DNA of 34,091 nucleotides from Candidatus Scalindua sp. SCAELEC01 (GCA_004282745.1 SHMT01000040.1:1-34091), one strand, 5' to 3'. Shown: positions 1 to 9,261, counted from the first letter of the stretch. Notes: generated by a model not told the origin, from the sequence alone. Translations and numbers: made by a program.

Positions 1-313
1 TCCCGTAATTGCAAGCAAATAATGCAATCTATAAAAATATATTAGTGACTACATAATGGGGAAAAATTTTGCCTAACTACAATACTATAAGAGTGTTAAT
101 GCGTTTTATAGGGGTGAACTTCCGTTGGAATATGTCAATGATAGTTGGCATTATGGGCATGGCGTTGTGAATTTAAACAATAATTCACTCCTTAAAGTCC
201 TTGATTAACCAGTAAGAGTTCAGCGCTCTTACCGGATACGCAGGCGTATGGTAAAGAAACAGAGAGTTTTTCTGTTCTAAAGTTCGATGCGGCATGTGTA
301 TTGCTGAAACAAA
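1..313. other. Intergenic, no gene seen
   Basis: AT-rich stretch with no credible coding frame. A short GC stem (ggatacgcaggcgtatgg) lies near 233-251. No promoter or RNA gene could be supported. The gene upstream of the window, if any, is not visible. Confidence 0.4.
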
Positions 314-552
314 GGGCCCAGGAAGGAATAACTTATTGTTTTATCGCCCGTCCGAACGGTATGAGCCGGGCGGGCGCTCAGTTTTAGGTCAGATTTGGTC
401 GATCTGATCGAGCAGGACCACAGGCGTAGCCTGCGCTACAGCGAGGATACTGCGAGTTAAGAGCGGCAGAAGGTGGCCTGAAAATGAGATGCCCAGCCGG
501 CCTACCAGCCATTCGGACAAGCGAGAACTACAAGTTATTCTTTCCTGGGCCC
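314..552. repeat. Family C palindromic element
   Basis: The ends are inverted repeats: GGGCCCAGGAAGGAATAACTT at the left and AAGTTATTCTTTCCTGGGCCC at the right, differing by one base. Both outer flanks read AAA, a possible short target duplication. The interior carries two copies of the GC-rich hairpin module, one inverted (346-375) and one degenerate (491-523). A third of the way in is an unrelated spacer with no ORF. No transposase is present, so if mobile it is non-autonomous. A lone end of the same type occurs at 30702-30736. Confidence 0.7.
346..375 (-). repeat. GC-rich mini-hairpin module, inverted copy
   Basis: Reads on the minus strand as GCCCGCCCGGC, a variable centre, then CGTTCGGACGGGC. 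The outer bases match the copies at 1177-1207 and 20230-20260 while the central 6-7 bases differ. It is embedded in the family C element. Confidence 0.6.
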
Positions 553-607
553 AAAGATGCCACAATGAACAACGTGAGAATTAAACATTTTCAAATGGAT
601 TATTGCT

Positions 608-1000
608 ATGCAAAATCTTTCCGAAAAAAGAGAATATAAACGAAGAGAGATACCGGTTCTGGCACGATTCCGAGTAAAAAAATATAAAGGTCAGGAGATG
701 TCGCCCTTTTACTGGGAAATGGTTTCCGTGAAGAATGTTAGTGCAGGAGGATTACTTTTTTATTATAACAGAAATTTAGGGTCTGATTCACTGCTCGATC
801 TTAAAATCGACATTTCGTATACCACACCTACCATAAGTTGTGTTGGAAAAGTTGTCCGCATTGAAGAGCCTCAACCTCATTCACTATTTCGTATCGCAGC
901 CTCTTTTTCTGAACTGAGCAAAGAAGAAAAAGAGTTAATAAACAAAACGATCGAAGAAAATTTTACCATGGAACCTCCGGTCAAATCGGGAGAGGATTAG
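608..1000 (+). CDS. PilZ-domain protein
   Basis: 130 residues, close to a single PilZ domain. PilZ domains bind cyclic di-GMP and relay it to motility, polysaccharide or envelope targets. Both signature elements are visible: the N-terminal RxxxR motif (R8 to R12, within EKREYKRR) and the (D/N)xSxxG motif (N43-V-S45-A-G-G48), followed by beta-rich sequence ending near residue 110. No signal peptide or membrane segment is seen, so it is probably cytosolic. The start has no strong Shine-Dalgarno sequence. It stands alone between a family C and a family B repeat, so its output partner cannot be deduced. Identification of the domain is firm; ligand binding is inferred from the motifs. Confidence 0.85.
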   Translation: MQNLSEKREYKRREIPVLARFRVKKYKGQEMSPFYWEMVSVKNVSAGGLLFYYNRNLGSDSLLDLKIDISYTTPTISCVGKVVRIEEPQPHSLFRIAASFSELSKEEKELINKTIEENFTMEPPVKSGED

Positions 1001-1078
1001 GTTTTCCGTTTTCTCTTCAATACGGTAATCCTAACATGAACGATCAATTAAACAACGAGTATTAAGTATTCCCATTTA

Positions 1079-1236
1079 TACTCATCTCATAATGGTTTTC
1101 GGATAAAATTCGAGATAAAATTGAGCGAGTAAAGTCCTCTGCGTCCGGGGATACCTTCACCAAGATTTGGTTTCCGGCCCGCCCGGCCTGTCAGCCGTTC
1201 GGACGGGTAAAACCGAAAACCAAATCGGTTTTAGTA
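1079..1236 (+). mobile_element. Family B element, copy B1
   Basis: Begins TACTCATCTCATAATGG and ends CGGTTTTAGTA, with TA on each side (1077-1078 and 1237-1238). An inner palindrome around CCAAGATTTGG and CCAAATCGG is interrupted by a GC-rich module at 1177-1207 that copy B3 lacks. No transposase is encoded. TA duplication with short terminal inverted repeats is typical of IS630/mariner-type MITEs. Confidence 0.65.
1177..1207 (+). repeat. GC-rich mini-hairpin module inside B1
   Basis: GCCCGCCCGGCCTGTCAGCC followed by GTTCGGACGGG. Comparison with B3, which reads straight through the equivalent position, shows this module is an insertion in the loop of the family B palindrome. The same module occurs at 20230-20260. 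Confidence 0.65.
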
Positions 1237-1255
1237 TATATACTGTTGCAAGATT

Positions 1256-1426
1256 ATGGAAAAAGATAACGATTACGAGTCCCTTTCAAACAGTAATGGC
1301 CCTGGCAAGGAGTTCTTCGAAAATGAAAAATGGATATTTGGTGATATCACGAGTGAGTATTATGATTTTCTCCTCAATAGAGCTTTTGAAGGACACAACT
1401 TAAATGAATCAGAACTCTTCTTTTAA
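1256..1426 (+). CDS. Small acidic hypothetical protein (56 aa)
   Basis: An ATG-initiated frame of 56 residues rich in Glu, Asp, Asn and aromatic residues (for example WIFGDITSEYYDFLL), which reads like a folded protein rather than random translation. An in-frame stop lies upstream within family B1, so it starts at this ATG or is the surviving 3' end of a gene whose front was lost to the repeat. No good ribosome-binding site is visible. Its TAA stop forms the first three bases of the 6-bp target duplication of the next family A element. No family recognised; it could be a remnant. Confidence 0.4.
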   Translation: MEKDNDYESLSNSNGPGKEFFENEKWIFGDITSEYYDFLLNRAFEGHNLNESELFF

Positions 1427-1429
1427 CTA

Positions 1430-1574
1430 GTGTCTAAACGAAAACCCTGTGTTTGAATGAAAAGTGCCCAGGTACAAGGCGCGTAACAATTTCGTAACCG
1501 GAACGTACAATAGTACTTGAGGATTTAGAAATTGTTGCAGCAACGTAGTAGATGGGTAGTTTTTGTTCAAACAC
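1430..1574 (+). mobile_element. Family A element, copy A1 (145 bp)
   Basis: Core runs from GTGTCTAAACGAAAAC to GTTTTTGTTCAAACAC and is flanked by TAACTA on both sides (1424-1429, 1575-1580). Long imperfect palindrome with central GTACAATAGTAC. The stop codon of the preceding small ORF lies in the left duplication. Confidence 0.75.
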
Positions 1575-1724
1575 TAACTATGAGAAAAGATCAACAAACA
1601 CCTCTTTATAACCCGGCGAAAACATCATAAGAACTTTGGAACCCCTTCGGCATTACCTACCAGTCAGCAAAATTAATGATAGACACAACACTTATTATAA
1701 AACCTAAAAAATATGAAAGGAATT

Positions 1725-2057
1725 ATGAAAAAAACAATAACACATGATCAAGATATAAGATTAACCATTATAGAATACAAAGATAGACTGAATAAAATTG
1801 TTACGCTTGCATACCTTTGTCTAGAAAAAGACAGACAGGATAATGGAAATTTTGTAGATAATGGTAAACTTTTAGTTTCTGTTGATAAAAAAGAGATGTA
1901 TAGAATACCATTTAAAGGAACATTTACCGAGGAAAGAAGTACCGCCCTAACAAAACATCTTAATGAAATTGTTAACCAAGGAAAGGCTGGAGAAGTTCTT
2001 TGGGGTCATATAGAAAATAAAGTTCTTAGGTGTTGTGGCTCTTGCTATGCAATATAG
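1725..2057 (+). CDS. Hypothetical protein
   Basis: About 110 residues from the second in-frame ATG, chosen because AAAGGA lies six bases before it; the ATG at 1713 has no such site. The protein is basic to neutral with mixed helix and strand character, no signal peptide and no membrane segment. It ends in a Cys-rich tail (RCCGSCYAI) that could bind metal or form disulfides. No family recognised. The low-GC codon use resembles the coiled-coil gene downstream. Function unknown. Confidence 0.6.
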   Translation: MKKTITHDQDIRLTIIEYKDRLNKIVTLAYLCLEKDRQDNGNFVDNGKLLVSVDKKEMYRIPFKGTFTEERSTALTKHLNEIVNQGKAGEVLWGHIENKVLRCCGSCYAI

Positions 2058-2288
2058 ATTATTTTACTTTTCCCGCAATGTAAAAAACTTCTCCTATTCA
2101 AAGTAATAGACATCTGAGATTTCTCACCTTATGCATTCTTGAGAAACAATACCTGATTGCTTATCAATTTCTCTCTTTTGTATTGTCTTTCACTCTTTTT
2201 TTAATTAGAATGGCTTTAGTTAGTACTATCCTTTGAATAATCAATTTTTCAGTAAATAACTCCGTAAAGAGAAGAGAGGAGGGTCGTT

Positions 2289-2579
2289 ATGAGTGTAAAA
2301 AAAGATTATCTTCATAAATTAGAAGTAGAGTTGAGTGATTGGGATAACAAAATTAATGAGCTGACTGTTCTGGCTGATAAGGCCAAACCTGAAGATAAAG
2401 CGGAATTCATTGGACATATTGAACACTTAAAGGTGAAGCAAAATCTTGTCAGGAAGCAACAAGAAGAGTTGGAACAGGCTCACGAAAGCGTATGGGAAGG
2501 TCTAAAGGATGGTATCGACAGCATCTTTGATGATATGTTAAGTTACGCTGAAACACTTTTTTCAAAATTTAAGGATTAA
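2289..2579 (+). CDS. Small coiled-coil protein, sll1863-like
   Basis: 96 residues, almost entirely charged heptad-like helix: MSVKKDYLHKLEVELSDWDNK and onward, with a central KPEDKAEF turn. The pattern resembles the small sll1863-type coiled-coil stress proteins found near RND or stress genes, a likeness of architecture rather than a proven homology. A strong GAGGAGGG site lies seven to ten bases before the ATG. No export signal, so likely cytosolic and oligomeric. It lies 18 bp before the radical SAM gene and may be co-transcribed with it. Confidence 0.65.
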   Translation: MSVKKDYLHKLEVELSDWDNKINELTVLADKAKPEDKAEFIGHIEHLKVKQNLVRKQQEELEQAHESVWEGLKDGIDSIFDDMLSYAETLFSKFKD

Positions 2580-2597
2580 TATCTATTACAAAATAGA

Positions 2598-3707
2598 ATG
2601 CTCAATTTAGATTCATGCAATGATTCTGATTGTGATCTTCTTATACAACATGTGGCAAGAAAATTTTCTCCCCTCTTTCGAAAGAGAAACTACACAGATG
2701 AAGATAAGAGGTCCATCTACAGATATTTTTTCTCACAAAGACCCAAGAAATTACCCCCGTCACTAAAAAGCCGCATAATTAACCTCTATGACCCCCTGGC
2801 CGATAGGACAAAGAGGTTTCCCGATGGACTCCGCTTCTGTCTAAACGTTTACGTTGGATGTGAACACGCGTGTAAATACTGTTATGTAAATGGCTATTCC
2901 CAAGAATCGGTCGGACACTCTCCTCACGTAAAATCTGACTTCAGAAAAAACCTTGTCAGAGATATGAATGACTGTAAAGAGTTTGCTGTCCCTGTCGCAC
3001 CGCTTCATCTGAGCAATTCAACTGACATCTGCCAAGAAACCTTAGAAACACAGTATCGACATACACTTTTTGCACTGAATAAAATATCCGAATATAGGGA
3101 CCACTTCAGTTCAGTCGTACTTTTAACAAAAAATCCAAAAATACTTTGTCAAGAAGAGTACCTGTCACTACTCAATATGCAATCAATGAAACCTCTCGTT
3201 GTTCAGGTCACCTGCGCATTTTGGTGTGATGAAGTGAGAAAATTTTACGAACCGGATGCCCCAACTATTGAGAGTAGATTGCAATCAATTACATTTTTAA
3301 TTGAGAACAACATTGATATCGAGATGCGAATAGACCCTCTTTTTCCATCATCCGGAATTGAGTTTGAAGAAAAGTGCCACAAACCCTTACCCGATTATTC
3401 ACTCCCTGAAACACAATCTCATGATGACCTGGTCCAATTGGTCCGGTTTGCGAAGAATACTGGTGTTAAAACCATTATCGGTAAACCGCTAAAGATACCA
3501 ATCTCAAATAAGGCAGAAAAAGCTAAGAACCTGTTTGGAGAACTTTTCAGGGAATCTTTTACCGATAGAACAAGAACTGTACAGGGAGGATCATGGAGAT
3601 TACCTGAGACATATCAGGAATCAATACTTTCATCGGTAGCCACTATCTGTAAAAGAGAAGGGATCCGTTTCAAGTTTTGTAAATACGATGTGTTGACAAG
3701 AAAGTAA
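2598..3707 (+). CDS. Radical SAM protein, SplB-like (DNA repair photolyase family)
   Basis: 369 residues. The radical SAM cluster motif CxxxCxxC is C88-E-H-A-C92-K-Y-C95, which binds a [4Fe-4S] cluster and S-adenosylmethionine. The surrounding sequence (LRFCLNVYVGCEHACKYCYV) and the later LLTKNP and MRIDPLFPSSG segments match the spore-photoproduct-lyase-like group (COG1533), which includes true DNA lesion repair enzymes and many members of unknown substrate. A 60-80 residue N-terminal extension precedes the core. The start codon has a weak ribosome-binding site and follows the coiled-coil gene by 18 bp. Family assignment is firm; substrate is unknown. Confidence 0.8.
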   Translation: MLNLDSCNDSDCDLLIQHVARKFSPLFRKRNYTDEDKRSIYRYFFSQRPKKLPPSLKSRIINLYDPLADRTKRFPDGLRFCLNVYVGCEHACKYCYVNGYSQESVGHSPHVKSDFRKNLVRDMNDCKEFAVPVAPLHLSNSTDICQETLETQYRHTLFALNKISEYRDHFSSVVLLTKNPKILCQEEYLSLLNMQSMKPLVVQVTCAFWCDEVRKFYEPDAPTIESRLQSITFLIENNIDIEMRIDPLFPSSGIEFEEKCHKPLPDYSLPETQSHDDLVQLVRFAKNTGVKTIIGKPLKIPISNKAEKAKNLFGELFRESFTDRTRTVQGGSWRLPETYQESILSSVATICKREGIRFKFCKYDVLTRK

Positions 3708-3865
3708 ACAGTTTTAAGATCTTTCTCGCTTTTATTCTTAGGAAAAAGTTATTTGGCTGTTACCTAAACATGCTAATAATGTATTTCTTAACATATTAAA
3801 TATTGATATTATTAAGGGTTTTTGATAAGAGTACTAGTAATAAGAGTATCTATCTGTAAAAGTCT

Positions 3866-5506
3866 ATGGGATTAATTATGAACAGCATAATCAATTTTTT
3901 CATATCAACCAGTTGGATATACTCATCTCATAATGGTTTTCGGATAAAACCCGAGATAAAATTGAGCGAGTATAGTCCTCAGCGCCTTTTGACCGGCTTT
4001 AGTATATTTAACTCAAAACCGAAGATCAGGAGAGGTATCTGTATCGTTTTGCTTTTTGTTGGAATTTCTCTTATGGTTGGTTGCGGAAAAAAGAAGGAGA
4101 TTAAAAAGACACCCAGCCCGCGCCCTGTAACGGTACTTGAACTCCGTGAATCAAATCCTGTCAAGCCATTACAGCTGACGGGATCGGTCAAATCCTGGAA
4201 GGATGAGGATATCTCCTTCGAGGTGGATGGGCGTTTAGGCTGGATTGTGGAGATGGGTACCAACCTGGAGGGTCGTTGGGAAGAGGATGGTGTAGTGCGA
4301 GTCCCTGGAGACATCCTGGCCCGTATTGATGAACGACGTTATAATATAAGATTAAAACGGGCAAAGGCTGAGAGAGATCGTGCCGATGCCGAATATGTGA
4401 GGAAGAAGAGTGCGTGGGAGAAGAGGGCAATTTCTGAGGTTGATTTTATCCGCGGCACTGCAGATCGAGACGCCAAAGAGGCAGAATTTGAGTATGCGGA
4501 TTACGACCTCGAAAAGTGTACCCTCTACGCCCCTTTTGCTGGTGAGGTTTCCGAGGTGTATGTAGAGGCTGGTGGCTACGTGAAAAGAGGAGACCCAGTA
4601 GCGCATCTTGTGATGATGGATCCCATCAAGATTGATATTTCAGTCTCTTCTGCAACATCCGAACGCCTGAAAATCAGGGATGCAGTACGTATTTTCTTAC
4701 CGGAAGACGAAGACCCTGTCTACGGAATCGTCTATGAAAAGTCCACCGTTGCCGATCCGAAAACTAGGACATTTAGGGTCTCGATTATTACGCGTAATAT
4801 ACGGACTGTTGGCGGTCTTGCTCCGGACAATCCGCTTCTTAACCATCCCCTTATAACAGATTTTACCCATCTGTTTAGAATGAGGGAGGGTGATAAGGAT
4901 AGTCCTTTCGTAGTTGAGGAAAACCGATCACTTCGCAAGGAAGGCGAAGGCTACTATGTCTGGGCCGCACCTGAACATAAATTAGGAGATAAGATTGATA
5001 AAGATAACCCTCTCATCACGCTCCACAAATTTAATGTCACTCCCGGAGAACGTCGCATGAACCTCCAGGGTCTCTACCTCATGCGTGAACTCTCTGACAT
5101 TGGAGAACTTGCGCCGGGTACATTGATTGCCATGGATGTCCCTGACGGTTTTAAGGATGGTGACGAGGTTCTGATTTCCCGAAATCAGTGGCGGCTACGT
5201 CCCGGTCAGCTAATACCCGTACTCCTTGGAGTATCTGTCCCGGTGACAGGCCTCTATCTTCCCATGAATTCTATCAAACCCGTTGATGAAAAAGTTGGGG
5301 AGATATTTTTAGCCATCGATGGTAAGGCCACGAAGGTAAGGGTGAAGATTCTCGACAACGTGGGTGAATTGTTTCGATTGGAAGCACTTGATCCGAATGA
5401 AGCCAACCTCGTCAAGGCTGGCGCCAAGGTTATTATTGATCACATCCATTTCCTTCAGAACGAGGAGCCCATTCAGGTTATCAAACTGGTGGAGCAGAGG
5501 CCATGA
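3866..5506 (+). CDS. RND efflux periplasmic adaptor (MFP) lipoprotein
   Basis: A membrane-fusion protein bridging an inner-membrane RND pump to an outer-membrane channel. A hydrophobic stretch ends in the lipobox LMVGC (Cys at residue 73 from this start). A lipoyl-like half (SVKSWKDEDISFEVDGRLG), an alpha-hairpin (RLKRAKAERDRADAEYVRKK) and the second half (CTLYAPFAGEVSEVYVEAGG) follow. At 546 residues it is longer than the usual 350-400; the extra length lies around residues 300-430 in the barrel region. The N-terminus is odd: family B copy B2 (3920-4004) is read through in frame, adding 29 residues before the signal sequence. ATG 3878 is an equally possible start; neither has a good ribosome-binding site. 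The stop overlaps the pump start by 4 bp. Confidence 0.85.
   Translation: MGLIMNSIINFFISTSWIYSSHNGFRIKPEIKLSEYSPQRLLTGFSIFNSKPKIRRGICIVLLFVGISLMVGCGKKKEIKKTPSPRPVTVLELRESNPVKPLQLTGSVKSWKDEDISFEVDGRLGWIVEMGTNLEGRWEEDGVVRVPGDILARIDERRYNIRLKRAKAERDRADAEYVRKKSAWEKRAISEVDFIRGTADRDAKEAEFEYADYDLEKCTLYAPFAGEVSEVYVEAGGYVKRGDPVAHLVMMDPIKIDISVSSATSERLKIRDAVRIFLPEDEDPVYGIVYEKSTVADPKTRTFRVSIITRNIRTVGGLAPDNPLLNHPLITDFTHLFRMREGDKDSPFVVEENRSLRKEGEGYYVWAAPEHKLGDKIDKDNPLITLHKFNVTPGERRMNLQGLYLMRELSDIGELAPGTLIAMDVPDGFKDGDEVLISRNQWRLRPGQLIPVLLGVSVPVTGLYLPMNSIKPVDEKVGEIFLAIDGKATKVRVKILDNVGELFRLEALDPNEANLVKAGAKVIIDHIHFLQNEEPIQVIKLVEQRP
3920..4004 (+). mobile_element. Family B element, copy B2, inside the adaptor gene
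   Basis: Shares TACTCATCTCATAATGG and the following 55 bases with B1 and B3, then ends CTTTAGTA after an internal deletion of the CCAAGATTTGG palindrome. TA flanks both ends. Element plus one TA is 87 bases, so removal leaves the adaptor frame open. Confidence 0.65.
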
Positions 5507-8500
5507 ATCTCCCAGCGTTTTCTCTCAAATATAAAGCCATCATCGTGACGATGGTTGCTCTATTAATGTTATGGGGCATATTGAGTTACTTTACCATGTC
5601 CCGACGTGAGGATCCTGAGTATACGGTTCGGACGTGCCAGGTATTGACCAACTGGCCAGGCACCCCTACTGAAGAGGTAGAGGAGCTCATTACCTTTAAA
5701 CTGGAAGAGGAGATAAACACCCTTGATGGTATCCGTTGGGTACGTTCCGAGACATCGATTGGGCGGTCAGCCGTTTACGTGGAGTTGGACAGGACAACTC
5801 CTGGTGATGCCGTGGAACAGATGTGGGACAAGGTCCGCTCACGGGTAGATCGCGTTCCCATGCCGGAACCTGGGATCAAACCTGTGGTCATCGATGATTT
5901 CGGTGACACAAATATCATGCTTATGGCCCTTTACCAGATTCCACTCCCCGGAGAGGATAGGGTAAGAGATGAGGACCGCTATTCATATCGCGAACTGGAC
6001 ATATTCTCCAACCGGCTTAAAGACGAGATCAAGCTCCTTACCGGTGTAGCCAAGGTTGTGCGTACGGGTGTGCAGGACGAAGCCATATACATAGAGGCTG
6101 ATCTGGGGACGTGGACACAGCTGTCAATGACGACAAGCAAGCTGGAGGAGTTAGTCTCAAGGCGTAACGTTATCGCTCCCGGTGGTGAAATTAACACCGA
6201 TGTTGGACGGTTTACGGTTAAACCCAGTGGTAACATCAACGTTATGAGTGAACTGAACGCAATCGTCATTGGCACCATTGGTGACAAAGACTCCAGTGCC
6301 CCGGCATACCTAAAAGACCTAAACCTTAAAGTAGTGCGAGACTATGAGGATCCACCTGAAGTTATCGTACGTTTTGGTGACCCATATAGCCTGGAAACCT
6401 GTGTCATCGTAGCCTTCACAATGAAAAAAGGTGCCAACATCGTTGACGTCTGCGCAAATGCGAAAGGGGTGGTTAACCGCTTAATCAATGAGCAGAAAGT
6501 TTTTCCTCCCGATATTGCTGTTTCGTACATCTCTGATCAATCAGAGACAGTCACACGCAAGATCAGCGATTTCATCGCGAACGTTGTAGCGGCAGTTGTC
6601 ATTGTCGTCGTCGTCGTCTACCTGATGGTAGGATATCGGTCAGCGGCCGTAATGGGGGCGAATATCCCCCTTGTCATAATCGGATCTATCGCCATAATTA
6701 CGCTCTTTGGTGTACAACTTGAGCAGATTTCACTGGCGGCAATGATTATTGCCCTTGGAATGCTCGTGGACAATGCAGTACAAATTTGCGACCAGACTCG
6801 ACGGCTACAAATGGAGGGAATGTCACCATTCAATGCAGCCTTAAACGGCGCCAATCAACTTGCATTTCCAATCCTTATCGCCACGGGCACTACAATCGCT
6901 GCCTTTTATCCCATGCTTATAGGTCTGCAGGGTTCAACGTACGAATATATCTACAGCCTGCCGGTTACCCTGACCGTTACCCTTGGTTTCAGCTACGTGC
7001 TCGCAATGACCTTTTGCGTCTTACTGGCATACTGGTTCATCAAACCACCCAAGGACCCTGATCAGTCAATGTCACCCGTAATCCAGCTCTTCAATCTCAT
7101 CGGTAAGAAACTGCGCAAGGGACCTTCCGAGGACAAGGGAAGCGCAAAGAAATCCACCCTTTTGGCTAATCTCTACCCAAAATTTTCTCTTTTCTGTATC
7201 AAAATGAGATTCCTCGTTATCGCTATCTCGTTTGCCTTACTTGCTGGTGTTATGATGCTCCCTGTAGGATCAGAGTTCTTCCCTCAGGATCTCCGTGATC
7301 AGTTTGCGGTAGAGGTCTGGCTACCGGAAGGCGCTACCATTCATCAGACCGATGCCGTTACCAGGAACGTGGAGGAGATAATCAGAAAACTCAGCCCCCA
7401 TACTGATGATGAGGGGAATCCCGGACAGCGACTCCGTAACTTGGGAACCGTCGTTGGCAAGGGATGTGACCGCTGGTACCTGGGAAGAAGCCCGGAGTCA
7501 TCCAGGCCTAACTACGCAGAGATCGTTGTCAAGACAACTGATGGCAGAGTGACTTCCAACTATGTAAAAGAGATCCGGAGAGTAACCAGAGAGGGCAGTT
7601 CCCGTCTGGGTTTAGATCCTGTTACCGGTGCCCGCATCATTCCCCGCGAGTTGGTAATGGGCCCATCCGTTGATGCGCCCATAGGCTTTAGAATCTTTGG
7701 ACCAAAGTTGGGCGTTGGGTTTGCTGATCTGAAAATTATGCGTGAATTAGGAGATCAACTAAAGACAATCCTGCGTGAACAGTCGGGCACCTGGGACACC
7801 TACGATACCTGGGGTTCATCAGCCTACCAACTCCACGTAGATGTCGACGAGGATAAGGCAAATCTTGCAGGCATCACAAACCTTGGAGTTGCACAAACGC
7901 TCAATGCCTACTTTACCGGTCACTACATCACTACCTTCAGAGAGGGGGATCATCTTATTCCTGTTTACCTTCGCTTACCTCATGCACAGAGGGGTTCAAT
8001 CGAAGAGCTCCGTTCCGCATACGTAGAGGGCAAGTACGGCAAGGTACCCCTTGATGCTATTGCAAACGTTCAACCGCAATGGAAACCTGCACGAATCGAT
8101 AGACGCTTCCTCCAACGAGTAATTGAGGTACGGGCACGGGTCGAACCGGGATACCGCGCCAATGACATTGTAACGACTATGATGAAAAGCGAAGAGTTTA
8201 AGAGCTGGGAAGCAAACATTCCTCCCGGTTACTGGTGGGAGGTTGGTGGGGAGATGTTTGAATCTAAGCAGGCCAAGGGAGAACTCAGCCTTTCGTTAGG
8301 CATCTCTATACTCATGATAATTCTTTTGCTCATTATTCAGTACAACGGCTTTGCCAAGCCCGTTATCATACTCACGACACTGCCCCTTGCGCTCATAGGT
8401 GCGTTCTTTGGGCTCTATATTACGGGTAATCCACTTGGCTTTATGCCCCAACTAGGCCTTCTGGCCCTATTTGGCATTGTTGTGAATACGGCCATTATCT

Positions 8501-8847
8501 TTATCGAATTTGCAGACATCCTCATTAAGGAGAAGATTGAGAAATGTGATGGTTCCGGCCCCGTTATGGGACTTACTATCGAAGAATTCCGTACATGCCT
8601 TGTGCAGGCAGGCCAAATACGCCTCCTCCCCATAGCCATGACAACACTCACGACAATCGGCGGTCTTTTGCCTTTGGCATTGGCTGGAGGACCGTTGTGG
8701 GAAGGCATGGCCTGGCTCATGATATTTGGTTTGATTGTTGCCACCCTGCTGACACTGATCATTATACCCGCGCTCTATGCCATATTCGTCGAGAATTTTA
8801 AGATATCGCCCATCCCCAAGGTTGAACAAAAAACCGCGTCCCCTTAA
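5503..8847 (+). CDS. RND efflux pump, inner-membrane subunit (AcrB/HAE-like)
   Basis: 1114 residues, the normal size for a proton-driven RND exporter. TM1 is near residues 10-30; the first large periplasmic loop carries pore-domain features (NWPGTPTEEVEELITFKLEE). The TM4 proton-relay motif is GMLVDNAVQICD with Asp423. TM2-TM6 lie at about 365-515, TM7 begins near 565, a second periplasmic loop spans about 590-920, and TM8-TM12 follow to the end, including GLLALFGIVVNTAIIFIEF. It is translationally coupled to the adaptor through an ATGA overlap. No TolC-type gene lies in the window, so the outer channel must be encoded elsewhere. Substrate cannot be read from sequence; metal-exporter signatures of the CzcA type were not seen. 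Confidence 0.9.
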   Translation: MNLPAFSLKYKAIIVTMVALLMLWGILSYFTMSRREDPEYTVRTCQVLTNWPGTPTEEVEELITFKLEEEINTLDGIRWVRSETSIGRSAVYVELDRTTPGDAVEQMWDKVRSRVDRVPMPEPGIKPVVIDDFGDTNIMLMALYQIPLPGEDRVRDEDRYSYRELDIFSNRLKDEIKLLTGVAKVVRTGVQDEAIYIEADLGTWTQLSMTTSKLEELVSRRNVIAPGGEINTDVGRFTVKPSGNINVMSELNAIVIGTIGDKDSSAPAYLKDLNLKVVRDYEDPPEVIVRFGDPYSLETCVIVAFTMKKGANIVDVCANAKGVVNRLINEQKVFPPDIAVSYISDQSETVTRKISDFIANVVAAVVIVVVVVYLMVGYRSAAVMGANIPLVIIGSIAIITLFGVQLEQISLAAMIIALGMLVDNAVQICDQTRRLQMEGMSPFNAALNGANQLAFPILIATGTTIAAFYPMLIGLQGSTYEYIYSLPVTLTVTLGFSYVLAMTFCVLLAYWFIKPPKDPDQSMSPVIQLFNLIGKKLRKGPSEDKGSAKKSTLLANLYPKFSLFCIKMRFLVIAISFALLAGVMMLPVGSEFFPQDLRDQFAVEVWLPEGATIHQTDAVTRNVEEIIRKLSPHTDDEGNPGQRLRNLGTVVGKGCDRWYLGRSPESSRPNYAEIVVKTTDGRVTSNYVKEIRRVTREGSSRLGLDPVTGARIIPRELVMGPSVDAPIGFRIFGPKLGVGFADLKIMRELGDQLKTILREQSGTWDTYDTWGSSAYQLHVDVDEDKANLAGITNLGVAQTLNAYFTGHYITTFREGDHLIPVYLRLPHAQRGSIEELRSAYVEGKYGKVPLDAIANVQPQWKPARIDRRFLQRVIEVRARVEPGYRANDIVTTMMKSEEFKSWEANIPPGYWWEVGGEMFESKQAKGELSLSLGISILMIILLLIIQYNGFAKPVIILTTLPLALIGAFFGLYITGNPLGFMPQLGLLALFGIVVNTAIIFIEFADILIKEKIEKCDGSGPVMGLTIEEFRTCLVQAGQIRLLPIAMTTLTTIGGLLPLALAGGPLWEGMAWLMIFGLIVATLLTLIIIPALYAIFVENFKISPIPKVEQKTASP

Positions 8848-8978
8848 AAGGTGTTCTTAAGACTGCAGTTTTGAAAGCTGCGGTGTATACAGAGGCGTAC
8901 CCTCTGCACGTTTATAGGCGATGACGACCTTTCTGGGAAGCTTCATCCTGCCGTCCTCTGTCCATATCTGCCAGTCTA

Positions 8979-9112
8979 TACTCATCCCATAATGGTTTTC
9001 GGATAAAATCCGAGATCAATTGAGCGAGTAAAGTCCTCGGCGTTTTCTGTCCGGGGATACCTTCACCAAGATTTGGTTTCCGATAAACCCGAAAACCAAA
9101 TCGGTTTTAGTA
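8979..9112 (+). mobile_element. Family B element, copy B3
   Basis: TACTCATCCCATAATGG to CGGTTTTAGTA with TA on each side. The internal CCAAGATTTGG / CCAAATCGG palindrome has no GC-rich insertion, unlike B1. It interrupts the DUF2092 pseudogene. Confidence 0.75.
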
Positions 9113-9116
9113 TATA

Positions 9117-9261
9117 GTGTCTGAACGAAAACCCTGTGTTTGAATGAAAAGTGCCTAGGTACAAGGCGCGTAATAATTTCGTAACCGGAACGTACAATTG
9201 TACTTGAGGATTGAGAAAATATTGCAGCAACGCAGTAGATGGGTAGTTTTCGCTCAAACAC
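9117..9261 (+). mobile_element. Family A element, copy A2 (145 bp)
   Basis: GTGTCTGAACGAAAAC to GTTTTCGCTCAAACAC, centre GTACAATTGTAC, flanked by TATATA on both sides (9111-9116, 9262-9267). It was inserted into the right edge of B3, so it is the later event. Confidence 0.8.

Noticed and set aside
1167-1403. A 78-aa plus-strand frame
   Set aside because: It starts inside repeat B1 and overlaps a better frame (1256-1426) whose composition is more protein-like.
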